DNA of 64,000 bases from assembly GCA_021774615.1 (NCBI GenBank), contig JAJFIW010000023.1:84213-148212 (forward strand). The letters are read 5' to 3'. Shown piece by piece: positions 17,964 through 26,625 of this stretch; position 1 is the stretch's first letter; each line of letters opens with the position of its first letter. A program made the position numbers and the translations under genes. Under the pieces are notes generated by a model that was given only the letters and a program-made list of their open reading frames with translations, ran no database searches and was not told the DNA's origin. The stretch is from Alphaproteobacteria bacterium. Lineage in GTDB: Bacteria > Pseudomonadota > Alphaproteobacteria > UBA1280 > UBA6503.

Positions 17964-19538
17964 ATGGCTAAAGAGAATTCTCAACTCAAACAACAATACC
18001 AGCAACTAAAGCTGGTTCTATCTGCTGTATCTAATAGCAGCATTGGTAAGCACTTTGGCCTTAACGAGATCCCCGATAGTATCTTTAAGAAAACAGAAAA
18101 AGCACATATTGCCTTTGTTGAGAATACAGACATTATGTCGTACGAGTCTTTTATACATTTGCTTGGTGGGCTAGCAGAAGAAGATAAAGTAGAATATGTC
18201 ATCCAAGACTTACTCCTGAGGCCTAATTTATTAACCAACAAAGAGTTTGGAGGGCTTTGCCCTTTACATTGGCAAAATGGGATTTTACCAATAACAAAAT
18301 TCCAGCTTGAGATGATGGTAAATAAGCAGGAAGATTTCCATAAAAAGATATTTAAGGAAAATAACTTAGGTTCTAAATCAATACCATTCAATATATACAA
18401 GCACCCACTCCTAACTTTGTTTGGCGAGCAGCGTGTTCCGTGTACTGGTATTGATACGTTATTAGCGCAACCAAGAAAGAAATTTTTTGGAACAACAAAT
18501 GTTGCAATGCCCAATATAGATGTTTTGCAAGCAGCAGGTAAGAGCGAGTCTCAGCGCCTTAAGGTATACTCAGAGTTATTAGAACAGCATGGGAATAAGG
18601 TCGAGGTATTACGTACATCAGCACGGTTGTTGTCAGATATTGGCTTCCAATTGACATCCCAACGCCAACGTAACGTAAGGTTGCCAGAGGTATGCCCTAA
18701 TTTAAAAGCAGTTATATTAAAATCTATAGATATGTCTCCTTATCAAGTAGGTATGAGTAACTTTATGCAGGGGCAAAATGTCCCAATTTATGGCGAGGTC
18801 TATACATCATTTGGGCTTTTTGGGAACTCAGTAAAAAATGGTAACGTTGACGACATCCAACCAGTGTTAGATGCAGGTGTATTCTTTGAATTTATCCCTA
18901 TTGAAGACATTGACGAGTCCACAGGGAAACTTAAGTCTATTTGCCGCCGCCTAGATGTAGCTAATATTGAAGAGAACCAAGAATATGTATTAATAGTTAG
19001 CTCGGTCGCAGGGCTTTTAGGGCTTAATACTAATATTGTAGTGCGGATTAAGAACAAGGACCCACTTGTGCTTAATTTTGTACGCCCTTTGCTTGTTCTC
19101 AATGGCCTAAATGAAAAGCTTTCTTCTGACCAAACAACATCTATAATCAAAGAGCTAAACGACGTTATTGTAAAGTCATACCAGTTATATATGCGTGAGT
19201 ACATGGTGGGTGACCATATCGACAGAGAACAGGCTATATGGGTAATAGAGCTAAACCAAGACCCAAAAGATGTCAGCCCTCAAGTATTAAAAAGTATTGT
19301 TAATCGGATCCATCTGGAGCTATCAAAAGTTAACCGCAGCTATTTGCGTGCTTTAGATAAAGGGTCTTTTTATGCTCCAATTTTCTCGTTCGTTCCTCCA
19401 GGCACGTTTTTGCAGGTAGGAAGATCAAAAATATTTGGTCATTTCGATTTAACACCAGAAGGGCGGTACGTTCGGCGTATTATGTCTCGAGCTGGAGAGA
19501 GTCAAGTTAAGGTACGCGCAGTAAAGATTAGCTCTTAA
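17964..19538 (+). CDS. Divergent GH3-like (acyl-adenylate family) protein
   Basis: The protein has 524 residues; GAGGG precedes the ATG. It follows the layout of bacterial GH3 (auxin-responsive promoter family) proteins. An N-terminal helix with SSIGKHFGL recalls the family's TxxGxxxGF segment. YGEVYTSFGLFG (276-287), VFFEFIP (306-312), YVLIVSSVAGL (341-351) and LNGLNEKLSSD (379-389) follow in family order. GH3 enzymes adenylate carboxylic acids and join them to amino acids. Here the Ser/Thr/Gly-rich ATP loop is not recognisable, and the RYxxGD segment is replaced by LGLNTNIV at 352-359. I infer a degenerate or repurposed, perhaps non-catalytic, member. Confidence 0.6.
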   Translation: MAKENSQLKQQYQQLKLVLSAVSNSSIGKHFGLNEIPDSIFKKTEKAHIAFVENTDIMSYESFIHLLGGLAEEDKVEYVIQDLLLRPNLLTNKEFGGLCPLHWQNGILPITKFQLEMMVNKQEDFHKKIFKENNLGSKSIPFNIYKHPLLTLFGEQRVPCTGIDTLLAQPRKKFFGTTNVAMPNIDVLQAAGKSESQRLKVYSELLEQHGNKVEVLRTSARLLSDIGFQLTSQRQRNVRLPEVCPNLKAVILKSIDMSPYQVGMSNFMQGQNVPIYGEVYTSFGLFGNSVKNGNVDDIQPVLDAGVFFEFIPIEDIDESTGKLKSICRRLDVANIEENQEYVLIVSSVAGLLGLNTNIVVRIKNKDPLVLNFVRPLLVLNGLNEKLSSDQTTSIIKELNDVIVKSYQLYMREYMVGDHIDREQAIWVIELNQDPKDVSPQVLKSIVNRIHLELSKVNRSYLRALDKGSFYAPIFSFVPPGTFLQVGRSKIFGHFDLTPEGRYVRRIMSRAGESQVKVRAVKISS

Positions 19539-19702
19539 ATATCTATCCCCCAAAGGGTTATTAGAGCGATATTTTACTTTTTTCAAACTTTCGCGTATGC
19601 CGCACGTATAAGTATACGTTTGCGTTTCCACGGTTTTTCAAAAAGCAAAATCTCATCTCTAACCGCCCCTATGGGGCTTAACTCCTTTGGAGGATAGATA
19701 TT
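19538..19702. repeat. Long imperfect inverted repeat between convergent genes
   Basis: The arm at 19538-19560 pairs with 19679-19702. Eleven bp are perfect (AATATCTATCC / GGATAGATATT), then one mismatch, then CCAAAGG / CCTTTGG and a further short stretch. The enclosed ~118 bp holds smaller dyads: ACGTATA-AG-TATACGT at 604-619 and GCCCC-TAT-GGGGC at 665-677 (last three digits after 19). It separates the GH3-like gene from parE and could terminate both. Its size and terminal repeats also fit a small MITE-like palindromic element. Confidence 0.6.
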
Positions 19703-19710
19703 AAATGATA

Positions 19711-21642
19711 TTAAATATCTAACTCTTGCACTTCACGAGCATGAGCACGGATAAAGTGTAGGCGGTCTTCGGGGTTTTTGCCCATAAGGCGGCGTACTAT
19801 ATTTTCGGCCTCCGCAACACTTTCTATCTTAATTTGTAGGAGCTTGCGGTTTTTAGGTTCCATAGTGGTTGTTTTTAATTGAGCCGCAGGCATTTCACCC
19901 AGCCCCTTAAACCGAGATATATCTATTTTGCGCCCTTTAAACTTACCAGCTAGTAGTTTATCTTTTTCATTATCGTCTTGAACATAAACAGACTCGTTGC
20001 CAACAGTAATTTTATATAATGGCGGTAATGCTAAATAAACATGACCTTTTTGGATAAGTTGCGGCATTTCTTGATATAAAAACGTAAGGAGTAGGGTAGC
20101 GATGTGCGCCCCATCAACATCCGCATCGGTCATAATAATAATACGTTCGTAGCGTAAGTTGTCGCGGTTAAATTGTTTGCCTGTACCGCAACCTAAAGCT
20201 TGAATTAAGTCTTTAATTTCTTGGTTAGCTGCCATTTTATCTTTTGTGGCACTAGCAACGTTAAGGATTTTACCTTTTAGGGGTAAAATAGCTTGTTTTT
20301 TACGGTCGCGTGCTTGCTTGGCACTTCCTCCCGCAGAGTCACCCTCGACGATAAAAATTTCTGTGTCTTTTGCGCCTTTATCCGAGCAGTCAGTCAACTT
20401 GCCAGGAAGGCGAGTTCTTTGGCTAGTAGCAGTTTTACGCTTTACTTCTAGTGCTTTTCTGCGGTTTTGGCGTTCTTCAGCCCGTTCAATTACCTTTTGT
20501 AGTAAAGCGTCAGCACTTTCAGGGGTTGCTGCTAGCCATAGGTCAAAAGGGTCACGGATGGTGTTTTCTACAAGGCGTGTGGTGTCAGCGTTTGTTAGTT
20601 TTTCTTTTGTCTGCCCTTGGAATTGCGGCTGCGGGATAAATACGCTCAACATAGCGCATGCACCATTGAACACATCTTCAGCTGTAATTTGTATGTTTTT
20701 CTTTAAGCTTCCACGCATTTCGCCGTAAGCACGTAAAGATTTGAAAATTGCATTACGAAGCCCAGTTTCGTGCGTCCCACCATTTATTGTAGGGATAGTA
20801 TTGCAGTAGCTGCTAAATAGCTCTTCTTCGTCTAGTGGCCAGCCTATAACCCATTCTACTTTACCAGAGCCACCAGTTAAATCAGTATTACCAGCAAAGA
20901 ATGTGTCGGTTAGCATCATCCGTTCACCCATTTCTTGCTGCAAGAAATCTTCAAGCCCTTTCGGGAAATGGAATGATGCTTCTCTTTCTTCTCCTGCTTC
21001 TTCAGGTGCTGCTTCGTCTTTCCAGTGGATTGTTACACCACGGTACAAATAAGCTTTTGAACGCACAAGGCGGAAGAGGCGGCTTGGAATAAACTTACTG
21101 TCAGCACCAAAAATAGTTTGATCCGGGGTAAATGTAATCTGTGTACCTTTGCGGTTTTTTATGGGGCCCAAGTCTTGCAGTTCAGAGGTAGCCAGCCCTC
21201 TAGAGAAAGATTGGCAATATAAATTACCATCACGCGCAACTTCAACCGACATGTTCTCAGACAGAGCATTAACAACTGATACCCCAACCCCATGTAACCC
21301 ACCAGAGGTAGAGTATGCTTTATTAGAAAACTTCCCGCCCGAGTGCAAAGTTGTAAGAATAACTTCAAGAGCAGATTTGTTCTGGTATTTAGGGTGTGGA
21401 TCAACAGGTATACCACGGCCATTATCACGAATGGTTATAGTGTTTTTATTATGGAGGGTTACCCATATTTTGTCGGCATGGCCAGCAACTGCCTCATCCA
21501 TAGAGTTATCAAGAACTTCAGCAACAAGGTGGTGAAGAGCTGTTGTGTCAGTCCCTCCAATGTACATGCCAGGGCGTAAGCGTACAGGCTCTAGGCCTTC
21601 TAGGACTTCAATATCTTTAGCGGTGTACGTTTGTGCTGTCAT
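19711..21642 (-). CDS. parE: DNA topoisomerase IV subunit B
   Basis: The 643-residue protein has a GHKL ATPase domain with DNSMDEA, DNGRGIP and GGLHGVGVSVVN, a transducer domain, and a TOPRIM domain with EGDSAGGSAK and TDADVDGAHI. The length and the short C-terminus favour ParE over GyrB. With ParC it decatenates daughter chromosomes using ATP. The start lies 2 bp after the stop of the thioesterase gene, so the two are co-transcribed. parC is not in the window. Confidence 0.96.
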   Translation of the reverse strand: MTAQTYTAKDIEVLEGLEPVRLRPGMYIGGTDTTALHHLVAEVLDNSMDEAVAGHADKIWVTLHNKNTITIRDNGRGIPVDPHPKYQNKSALEVILTTLHSGGKFSNKAYSTSGGLHGVGVSVVNALSENMSVEVARDGNLYCQSFSRGLATSELQDLGPIKNRKGTQITFTPDQTIFGADSKFIPSRLFRLVRSKAYLYRGVTIHWKDEAAPEEAGEEREASFHFPKGLEDFLQQEMGERMMLTDTFFAGNTDLTGGSGKVEWVIGWPLDEEELFSSYCNTIPTINGGTHETGLRNAIFKSLRAYGEMRGSLKKNIQITAEDVFNGACAMLSVFIPQPQFQGQTKEKLTNADTTRLVENTIRDPFDLWLAATPESADALLQKVIERAEERQNRRKALEVKRKTATSQRTRLPGKLTDCSDKGAKDTEIFIVEGDSAGGSAKQARDRKKQAILPLKGKILNVASATKDKMAANQEIKDLIQALGCGTGKQFNRDNLRYERIIIMTDADVDGAHIATLLLTFLYQEMPQLIQKGHVYLALPPLYKITVGNESVYVQDDNEKDKLLAGKFKGRKIDISRFKGLGEMPAAQLKTTTMEPKNRKLLQIKIESVAEAENIVRRLMGKNPEDRLHFIRAHAREVQELDI

Positions 21643-21644
21643 GC

Positions 21645-22055
21645 TCAGTTTACTATCTCCTTGATAGGAAGGGGTTTTAAATCGTCACCTACTGCAACCA
21701 TAACCATTGTTGCTGTAGCTATAAGGTCTGCATGTTTGTCTCCACTAGCTGGGGTGTTGCGCCATGCTTCGATAGAGCTAGTTATTGATGTTTTGCCTCT
21801 TTTAACAGTCTTTGCATAAAATGTTAGGTATTCATTTGCAAAAACAGGGGCTAAAAACCCAGAATCTTTTACACTAACTAATACTACCTTATGCCCCACT
21901 TGTTCCATAGCATAGCCAGAAGCAGCAAGGTCAAAATACGAAAGTATAGCGCCACCAAAAACTGTACCATGATGGTTAAGGTCGTTTGGAGTAATAAGCA
22001 CTTTAAGTGCAATTTCACCACGTTCTGTATATTTAGTGTTTATATGTTGTTCCAT
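21645..22055 (-). CDS. Acyl-CoA thioesterase, hotdog fold (YciA-like)
   Basis: The 136-residue protein has the hotdog signature NHHGTVFGGAILSYFDLA, with the Asp used in catalysis by the YciA/acot group, and the strand VSVKDSGFLAPV. It hydrolyses acyl-CoA thioesters; chain-length preference cannot be read. It is the first gene of a two-gene unit with parE (2 bp gap), an odd functional pairing. It is divergent from pgsA. Confidence 0.88.
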   Translation of the reverse strand: MEQHINTKYTERGEIALKVLITPNDLNHHGTVFGGAILSYFDLAASGYAMEQVGHKVVLVSVKDSGFLAPVFANEYLTFYAKTVKRGKTSITSSIEAWRNTPASGDKHADLIATATMVMVAVGDDLKPLPIKEIVN

Positions 22056-22167
22056 GACCTAAAACTAATCTGTTGGACTGTTTTTGTAAATATATTTTAC
22101 TACTTGTTTTGCAATAATACACATATAACGCTATTCTAAGTTGTGTTTTATAAAAACTGAGGCTCAA

Positions 22168-22746
22168 ATGAAGAAAAATATACCTAATATTCTTACTTTT
22201 ATGCGAATTGCCCTTGTACCATTATTTGTGATTTGCTTTTTTCTACCTAACCCTCAGATAGGTTCAATTCTTGCTTTTATTGTATTTATTATTGCAGGCA
22301 CTACTGACTGGCTAGACGGCTATTTAGCGCGTAAATGGAAAGTAGAGAGTGATATTGGTAAATGCTTTGACCCCATCGCCGATAAGTTATTAGTGCTAGT
22401 TTCTCTTTATGTTGTAGTTTGGCAAGAGGGGGCATTGTTGTTTCCAGCTATTATTATTGCTGGGCGAGAAATTATAGTGTCAGGCCTTCGCGAGCACTTA
22501 GCTAATAGCAATATAAAACTAAATGTTACGCCACTTGCAAAAATAAAAACAGCTGTACAAATGGCAGCAATATCAATATTTATTATTTTGCCCGCATTAC
22601 CTAGTTCTATGGCTCTGGTTATAATGGATGGCCTTGGTATATGGGCAATGTGGATTGCCGCTGCACTAACAGTATTTACAGGTGTTGACTATGTGGTTAA
22701 AGCTTTCGAATATTTCAAGAAAAGCCAGCCTAGCTCTGAAAACTAA
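22168..22746 (+). CDS. pgsA: CDP-diacylglycerol-glycerol-3-phosphate 3-phosphatidyltransferase
   Basis: The 192-residue integral membrane enzyme has the CDP-alcohol phosphatidyltransferase signature from DGYLAR through GKCFDPIADK (D-G-x2-A-R-x8-G-x3-D-x3-D). The family start MKKNIPNILTFMRI matches the ATG at 22168 with GAGG upstream; the frame is open further 5' without support. It makes phosphatidylglycerophosphate, the committed step to phosphatidylglycerol and cardiolipin. Confidence 0.95.
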   Translation: MKKNIPNILTFMRIALVPLFVICFFLPNPQIGSILAFIVFIIAGTTDWLDGYLARKWKVESDIGKCFDPIADKLLVLVSLYVVVWQEGALLFPAIIIAGREIIVSGLREHLANSNIKLNVTPLAKIKTAVQMAAISIFIILPALPSSMALVIMDGLGIWAMWIAAALTVFTGVDYVVKAFEYFKKSQPSSEN

Positions 22747-22756
22747 ACTGGCTTTT
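22720..22756 (+). terminator. Terminator overlapping the end of pgsA
   Basis: A 9-bp stem AAAAGCCAG (22720-22728) / CTGGCTTTT (22748-22756) spans the pgsA stop codon with a 19-nt loop. It lies at the convergent junction with glnA and may serve both. Confidence 0.6.
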
Positions 22757-22761
22757 GTATA

Positions 22762-24165
22762 TTATCTCGAGTAATACATCTCAAATTCAACAGGCTGTGG
22801 TGTATGGTTGAGGCGCATAACATCTTGCTGTTTAATCGCAATGTACGAGTCAATCATATCATCATCAAACACCCCACCTTGCTTTAAGAACTCACGATCT
22901 TCGTTTAAGGCAGATAACGCTTCTTCTAAAGAGCTACAAACCTCTGGTAGGTCATTGCTAGTAGCTTCGTATAAGTCTTCTGTTTGTGGCTCACCAGGGT
23001 GGATACGGTTGTTGATACCATCTAGCCCTGCCATTAACATTGCTGAAAAAGCAAGGTAAGGGTTCGCCATACAGTCAGGGAACCTTGTCTCTACCCGTTT
23101 TGCACTACTAGACGTTACCGCAGGGATACGAATAGCCGCCGAACGGTTATGGCTACCATAAGCTAATATAACTGGTGCCTCAAAGCCTGGGATGAGGCGT
23201 TTATAGCTATTGGTTGATGGGTTAGTAAAAGCATTTAGTGCTTTTGCATGTTTAATAATCCCACCGATATAGAACAAAGCTTCTTCAGATAGCCCGTCGT
23301 ACATGTCACCAGAGAAAACATTCTTTTTCTTCTTCCAGATAGAATGATGAACATGCATCCCGCTGCCATTATCGCCAAAAATAGGCTTAGGCATAAAGGT
23401 TGCTGTCCTGCCGTATAGCTCGCAAACATTATGTACAATGTATTTAAACATTAGTACTTCATCAGCTTTTGCTTGCGCAGTATTAAATTTTGCACCAACT
23501 TCGCATTGCCCTGCGGTTCCAACTTCATGGTGGTGGAGTTGGGACTCAATCCCCACTCGGTCAAGAACCTTGCAAATTTCCGAGCGGATATCGTGCATTT
23601 TATCTACTGGTGCAGTTGCAAAGTACCCTCCTTTTATTCCAGGAACGTGCCCATTGTTGCCTTCTTCAAGTTTATTGCCTGTATTCCATGCGCCATTACA
23701 TGCATCAATGCTATGCATGCTTTCGTGTGCAGTATTCTTGTATAGGATGTTATCAAAAATGAAAAACTCTAGCTCGGGGCCAAAAAATGCTTGGTCGCCA
23801 ACGCCTATTTCTTTTAAATAGGCTTCTGCACGTGCTGCAATGCCTCGAGGGTCTTTGTTATAAATTTGGTTTGTGGTTGGATCTAAAATATCGCAAAAGA
23901 AAACCATAGTAGAATGAGAAGTAAAGGGGTCTATAAAATAAGCGCTTGGGTCGGGTCTAAAAAACATGTCAGACTTATTAATATGCCGCCATCCTGCGAT
24001 AGATGAACCATCAAAATTTGAGCCTTTTTCAAAGATTTCAGTGCTTAAATCTCTTGCAGGGATTGTTATTTGGTGGCTAACACCATTAAAGTCTGAGAAA
24101 CGAAAACCAACAAATTCAATAGCATCTGTTTCAATAAGATTAAAAATATCTTTTAGTGCTGTCAT
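22762..24165 (-). CDS. glnA: Glutamine synthetase type I
   Basis: The 467-residue protein has full type I length. It carries the N-terminal DFNG beta-grasp motif, the metal/ATP-site segments FGPELEFFIF and GSGMHVHHS, and NRSAAIRIP. The adenylylation tyrosine is Tyr399 in DLYEATSNDLPEV, so control by GlnE-type adenylylation is expected. It condenses glutamate and ammonia to glutamine. The gene stands alone without the glnB that often precedes it. A sigma-54 promoter about 100 bp upstream ties it to nitrogen control. Confidence 0.98.
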   Translation of the reverse strand: MTALKDIFNLIETDAIEFVGFRFSDFNGVSHQITIPARDLSTEIFEKGSNFDGSSIAGWRHINKSDMFFRPDPSAYFIDPFTSHSTMVFFCDILDPTTNQIYNKDPRGIAARAEAYLKEIGVGDQAFFGPELEFFIFDNILYKNTAHESMHSIDACNGAWNTGNKLEEGNNGHVPGIKGGYFATAPVDKMHDIRSEICKVLDRVGIESQLHHHEVGTAGQCEVGAKFNTAQAKADEVLMFKYIVHNVCELYGRTATFMPKPIFGDNGSGMHVHHSIWKKKKNVFSGDMYDGLSEEALFYIGGIIKHAKALNAFTNPSTNSYKRLIPGFEAPVILAYGSHNRSAAIRIPAVTSSSAKRVETRFPDCMANPYLAFSAMLMAGLDGINNRIHPGEPQTEDLYEATSNDLPEVCSSLEEALSALNEDREFLKQGGVFDDDMIDSYIAIKQQDVMRLNHTPQPVEFEMYYSR

Positions 24166-24268
24166 GGGGGGAGGCCTCTATTTACTGTTTGTGATTTGCT
24201 TAACTTAGCATAAAAAAATAAAAGATAAAATCTTATTAGGTATGTAACTATTTGTATAAAAAGGGGTG

Positions 24269-24283
24269 GCAACAATCGTGCCA
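24269..24283 (-). promoter_or_regulatory. Sigma-54 (-24/-12) promoter of glnA
   Basis: Read on the minus strand the site is TGGCAC, five bases (GATTG), then TTGC. This is an exact match to the core RpoN consensus with correct spacing. It lies 104 bp upstream of the glnA start, leaving a leader of roughly 90 bases. A short dyad GGTG-CTA-CACC farther upstream (about 24314-24324) could be part of an activator site, but it is weak. Confidence 0.88.
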
Positions 24284-24432
24284 AAAATCGACATATTTTA
24301 GCTGTATTTTTAGGGTGCTACACCTTGCGATTAACATAAAAAAGTACCATAATTTATTGTATGCATAGTTGTTTATATATGAGCAATTATAGTCGATTTA
24401 AACATAACCACTTAATCTAGGAGAATATTTTC

Positions 24433-24639
24433 ATGCTAAACCACAATATTCGTAAAGACTTACTAGAACAAGACTATGGCTATCGTAAATTGCATAGTGA
24501 ACACCAAAAACTCGAGCATGAAATTGAGGAAATGCAAATGAGACCCTCGGTAGATGGGACACGTTTGCATGAGCTAAGAAGGCAAAAGCTACAGGTAAAA
24601 GATAAAATGCATATTCTAGAAGAGACATTAATGCATTAA
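24433..24639 (+). CDS. DUF465/YdcH family small protein
   Basis: The 68-residue, highly charged helical protein has the DUF465 pattern: an N-terminal YRKLHSEHQKLEHEI segment, then LRRQKLQVKDKMH. AGGAG lies 8 bp before the ATG. Function in the family is unknown; a coiled-coil hairpin is expected. A strong terminator follows. Confidence 0.85.
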   Translation: MLNHNIRKDLLEQDYGYRKLHSEHQKLEHEIEEMQMRPSVDGTRLHELRRQKLQVKDKMHILEETLMH

Positions 24640-24663
24640 CCTAAATTTTACCCAAAAGTGGGG

Positions 24664-24692
24664 ACGAGGGCTTATAATAGCCCTCGTTTTTT
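24664..24692. terminator. Intrinsic terminator after the DUF465 gene
   Basis: A 9-bp perfect stem ACGAGGGCT (24664-24672) / AGCCCTCGT (24679-24687) is followed by six T's. It lies at a convergent junction. Confidence 0.93.
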
Positions 24693-25251
24693 ATTGTTCA
24701 ATAAACTGGAAAATTCTTTTCCAAGTGGGGGAGGTTTTATCGTTTAAGTCTTCTTCAATACGGCCAATATATAAGTCGCTACCTGCTGGTTGATTCATGA
24801 TTAAAGTGCTTATAATAGCGGCGCGTCGTTGTGCTTCTTGTTCAGAGAACAATAATAAGCATGGCTTTTCTGCAATAAAGTTATCGGGTACATCTAGTGC
24901 AATTAGTGTTATGTCTGATAATGAGTATTCATTATCTTTTAACCGTAGAATAAGATGAGAAATTTGCTTTTCTATTATAAATTCTTGTAAAGACTCATTT
25001 TTTTCTGATGATTCCATAAAAATATAATTTGTCATATTTGGGACGGATACCATGCAACCAACCCCGTAAATAGCAAGTGTATTGTTGGTTGGGTTGGGCT
25101 GAGTTGGTTGTATGGCTGTGTATCTTAAGCCATTGTATAATAATGGGAAATTGTCATTATTTACAGCATTCTTTATCTCGCCACCCCAATGTTGCGCAAG
25201 GTCACGAAAGAAAGAACGACGCTGGATGTTTAGGCTCTTATTATCTGACAA
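24691..25251 (-). CDS. Unknown protein, 186 aa
   Basis: I do not recognise this protein. It appears soluble, with an aromatic N-terminus (RRSFFRDLAQHWGG), a central alpha/beta region, and a C-terminus that includes a segment with acidic pairs (IEEDLND). The best start is TTG at 25251, since the next Met lies deep inside. AGG is found about 12 bp upstream. It diverges from the next + strand gene. Confidence 0.65.
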   Translation of the reverse strand: MSDNKSLNIQRRSFFRDLAQHWGGEIKNAVNNDNFPLLYNGLRYTAIQPTQPNPTNNTLAIYGVGCMVSVPNMTNYIFMESSEKNESLQEFIIEKQISHLILRLKDNEYSLSDITLIALDVPDNFIAEKPCLLLFSEQEAQRRAAIISTLIMNQPAGSDLYIGRIEEDLNDKTSPTWKRIFQFIEQ

Positions 25252-25417
25252 TTTACTTAAACCTATTGTTTTTTATGTTAAAAGACTTTAAATATTATAA
25301 TAAGTTGACTATAATATATCAAGAGTAGTGTTTTTTGCATGTAGGCAAAAGACTTGTTTGTATCTATAAGCGCATTGTTCTGATGTTGTTATATAGATTC
25401 AAGAGGAGATTGTTAGG

Positions 25418-26074
25418 ATGACAACAAATATATTGAATAATAATAATGTACTTACTAACTCATTGTTAGGTACTGGGCGGCTTCTGTTACAACAGAATGC
25501 CAATAAGGACACCTCTGTTGATAAAGGGCAGGGGGTTAAGGATGCTGTTCAAGTTCCATCACCTAATGCTTTAGCGTCACAAATTGTAGCACGGGTTAAT
25601 CAGTCTGATAACCTAAGCGCGTCTTTTAAAAGAGAAGCACTCATACTTACCGCTATTATTGATGTATCAGCTTCTGGTGCTCGCCAGCAGGTACTACTTC
25701 GTGCTCTTGCCGAGCAGGTTTCAATTCAAGAACAAAGCAATGTTCCTTCTAGTAATGATAACCTAGAGGGTGTTTTTGAGGAAACACGCCAACATATTTT
25801 GTTGGGCAACACTTCTGGTGCAACAACTCAGGAAGACCCTGTTGTTTTAACCGAGCAAGCGCGTGTTAGAGGTTTATTTGATAGTTTCCAAAATGAAAAA
25901 ACCCTAGAGGTACTTGCTAAAGTTTTTGGAGGGGCATCTAATTCAGAAGAGGCAATTCAGCAGTTATCAGCACCTACTGTAGCTAATGCGCGCCTCCCAC
26001 ACGAGGAAGCCCAGCACCAAGAAGAAGTTAGACAACGTATTTTGGCGAATACTATTCCTTCTTATAAGGCGTAA
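25418..26074 (+). CDS. Unknown protein, 218 aa
   Basis: I do not recognise this protein. The ATG has GAGGAG about 10 bp upstream. The N-terminus is Asn-rich (NILNNNNV). The rest is polar, Gln/Ala/Glu-rich and probably helical, without signal peptide or membrane segment. It stands alone; a 28-bp palindrome follows its stop. Confidence 0.7.
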   Translation: MTTNILNNNNVLTNSLLGTGRLLLQQNANKDTSVDKGQGVKDAVQVPSPNALASQIVARVNQSDNLSASFKREALILTAIIDVSASGARQQVLLRALAEQVSIQEQSNVPSSNDNLEGVFEETRQHILLGNTSGATTQEDPVVLTEQARVRGLFDSFQNEKTLEVLAKVFGGASNSEEAIQQLSAPTVANARLPHEEAQHQEEVRQRILANTIPSYKA

Positions 26075-26100
26075 TTTCATTGCAAAGTAGTATCTTGTTT

Positions 26101-26128
26101 GCTTAAATACTATATATAGTATTTAAGC
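26101..26128. repeat. Perfect 28-bp palindrome
   Basis: The sequence from GCTTAAATACTA through TATA to its complement TAGTATTTAAGC is fully self-complementary. It lies 27 bp after the unknown gene and 37 bp before rpiB. It could be a hairpin terminator without a T-run or a dimeric-protein binding site. Confidence 0.75.
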
Positions 26129-26164
26129 TTAGTTTGTAATAACAAGAGATAGTAGCTTTTACCG

Positions 26165-26599
26165 ATGAAATTTTCCATAGCTAGCGACCATGCCGCCTGC
26201 GACTTGAAAAACCACTTGATAGAATTTTTAACACACCAAGGTTACAAGGTGCATGACTGCACGCCTGACGTTAATCCTGCCGATAGTTACTCGGAAGCGG
26301 CAGACCGTGTATGCGCTAATGTGCTTTCTAAAGAGTGCGACAAAGGCATTTTACTATGTGGCACAGGGCAAGGCACTGCAATTCGTGCTAATCGCCATTT
26401 TGGCATACGTGCGGCATTAGTAACTAACGACTACATGGCCGAGATGGCACGTAGCCATAATGATGCAAATGTTTTAGTCCTTGGTGCTAGGCTAACTACA
26501 GCAACACTTGCAACAAGAATGCTAGAACTATTTATTAAAACACCATTTGAAGCGGGGCGCCATACTCCCCGTATTGAACGGCTAGAGCAATTATTATAA
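26165..26599 (+). CDS. rpiB: Ribose 5-phosphate isomerase B
   Basis: The 144-residue protein has the RpiB/LacAB fold motifs SDHAACDLK at the N-terminus, ILLCGTGQG with the catalytic Cys, and RSHNDANVLVLGAR. It interconverts ribose 5-phosphate and ribulose 5-phosphate in the pentose phosphate pathway. It heads the rpiB-glyA-nrdR-nusB cluster; glyA starts 26 bp later. This rpiB-glyA-nrdR order is conserved in alphaproteobacteria. Confidence 0.95.
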   Translation: MKFSIASDHAACDLKNHLIEFLTHQGYKVHDCTPDVNPADSYSEAADRVCANVLSKECDKGILLCGTGQGTAIRANRHFGIRAALVTNDYMAEMARSHNDANVLVLGARLTTATLATRMLELFIKTPFEAGRHTPRIERLEQLL

Positions 26600-26625
26600 A
26601 AAAATAAGAAAAGAGAATACAATCT

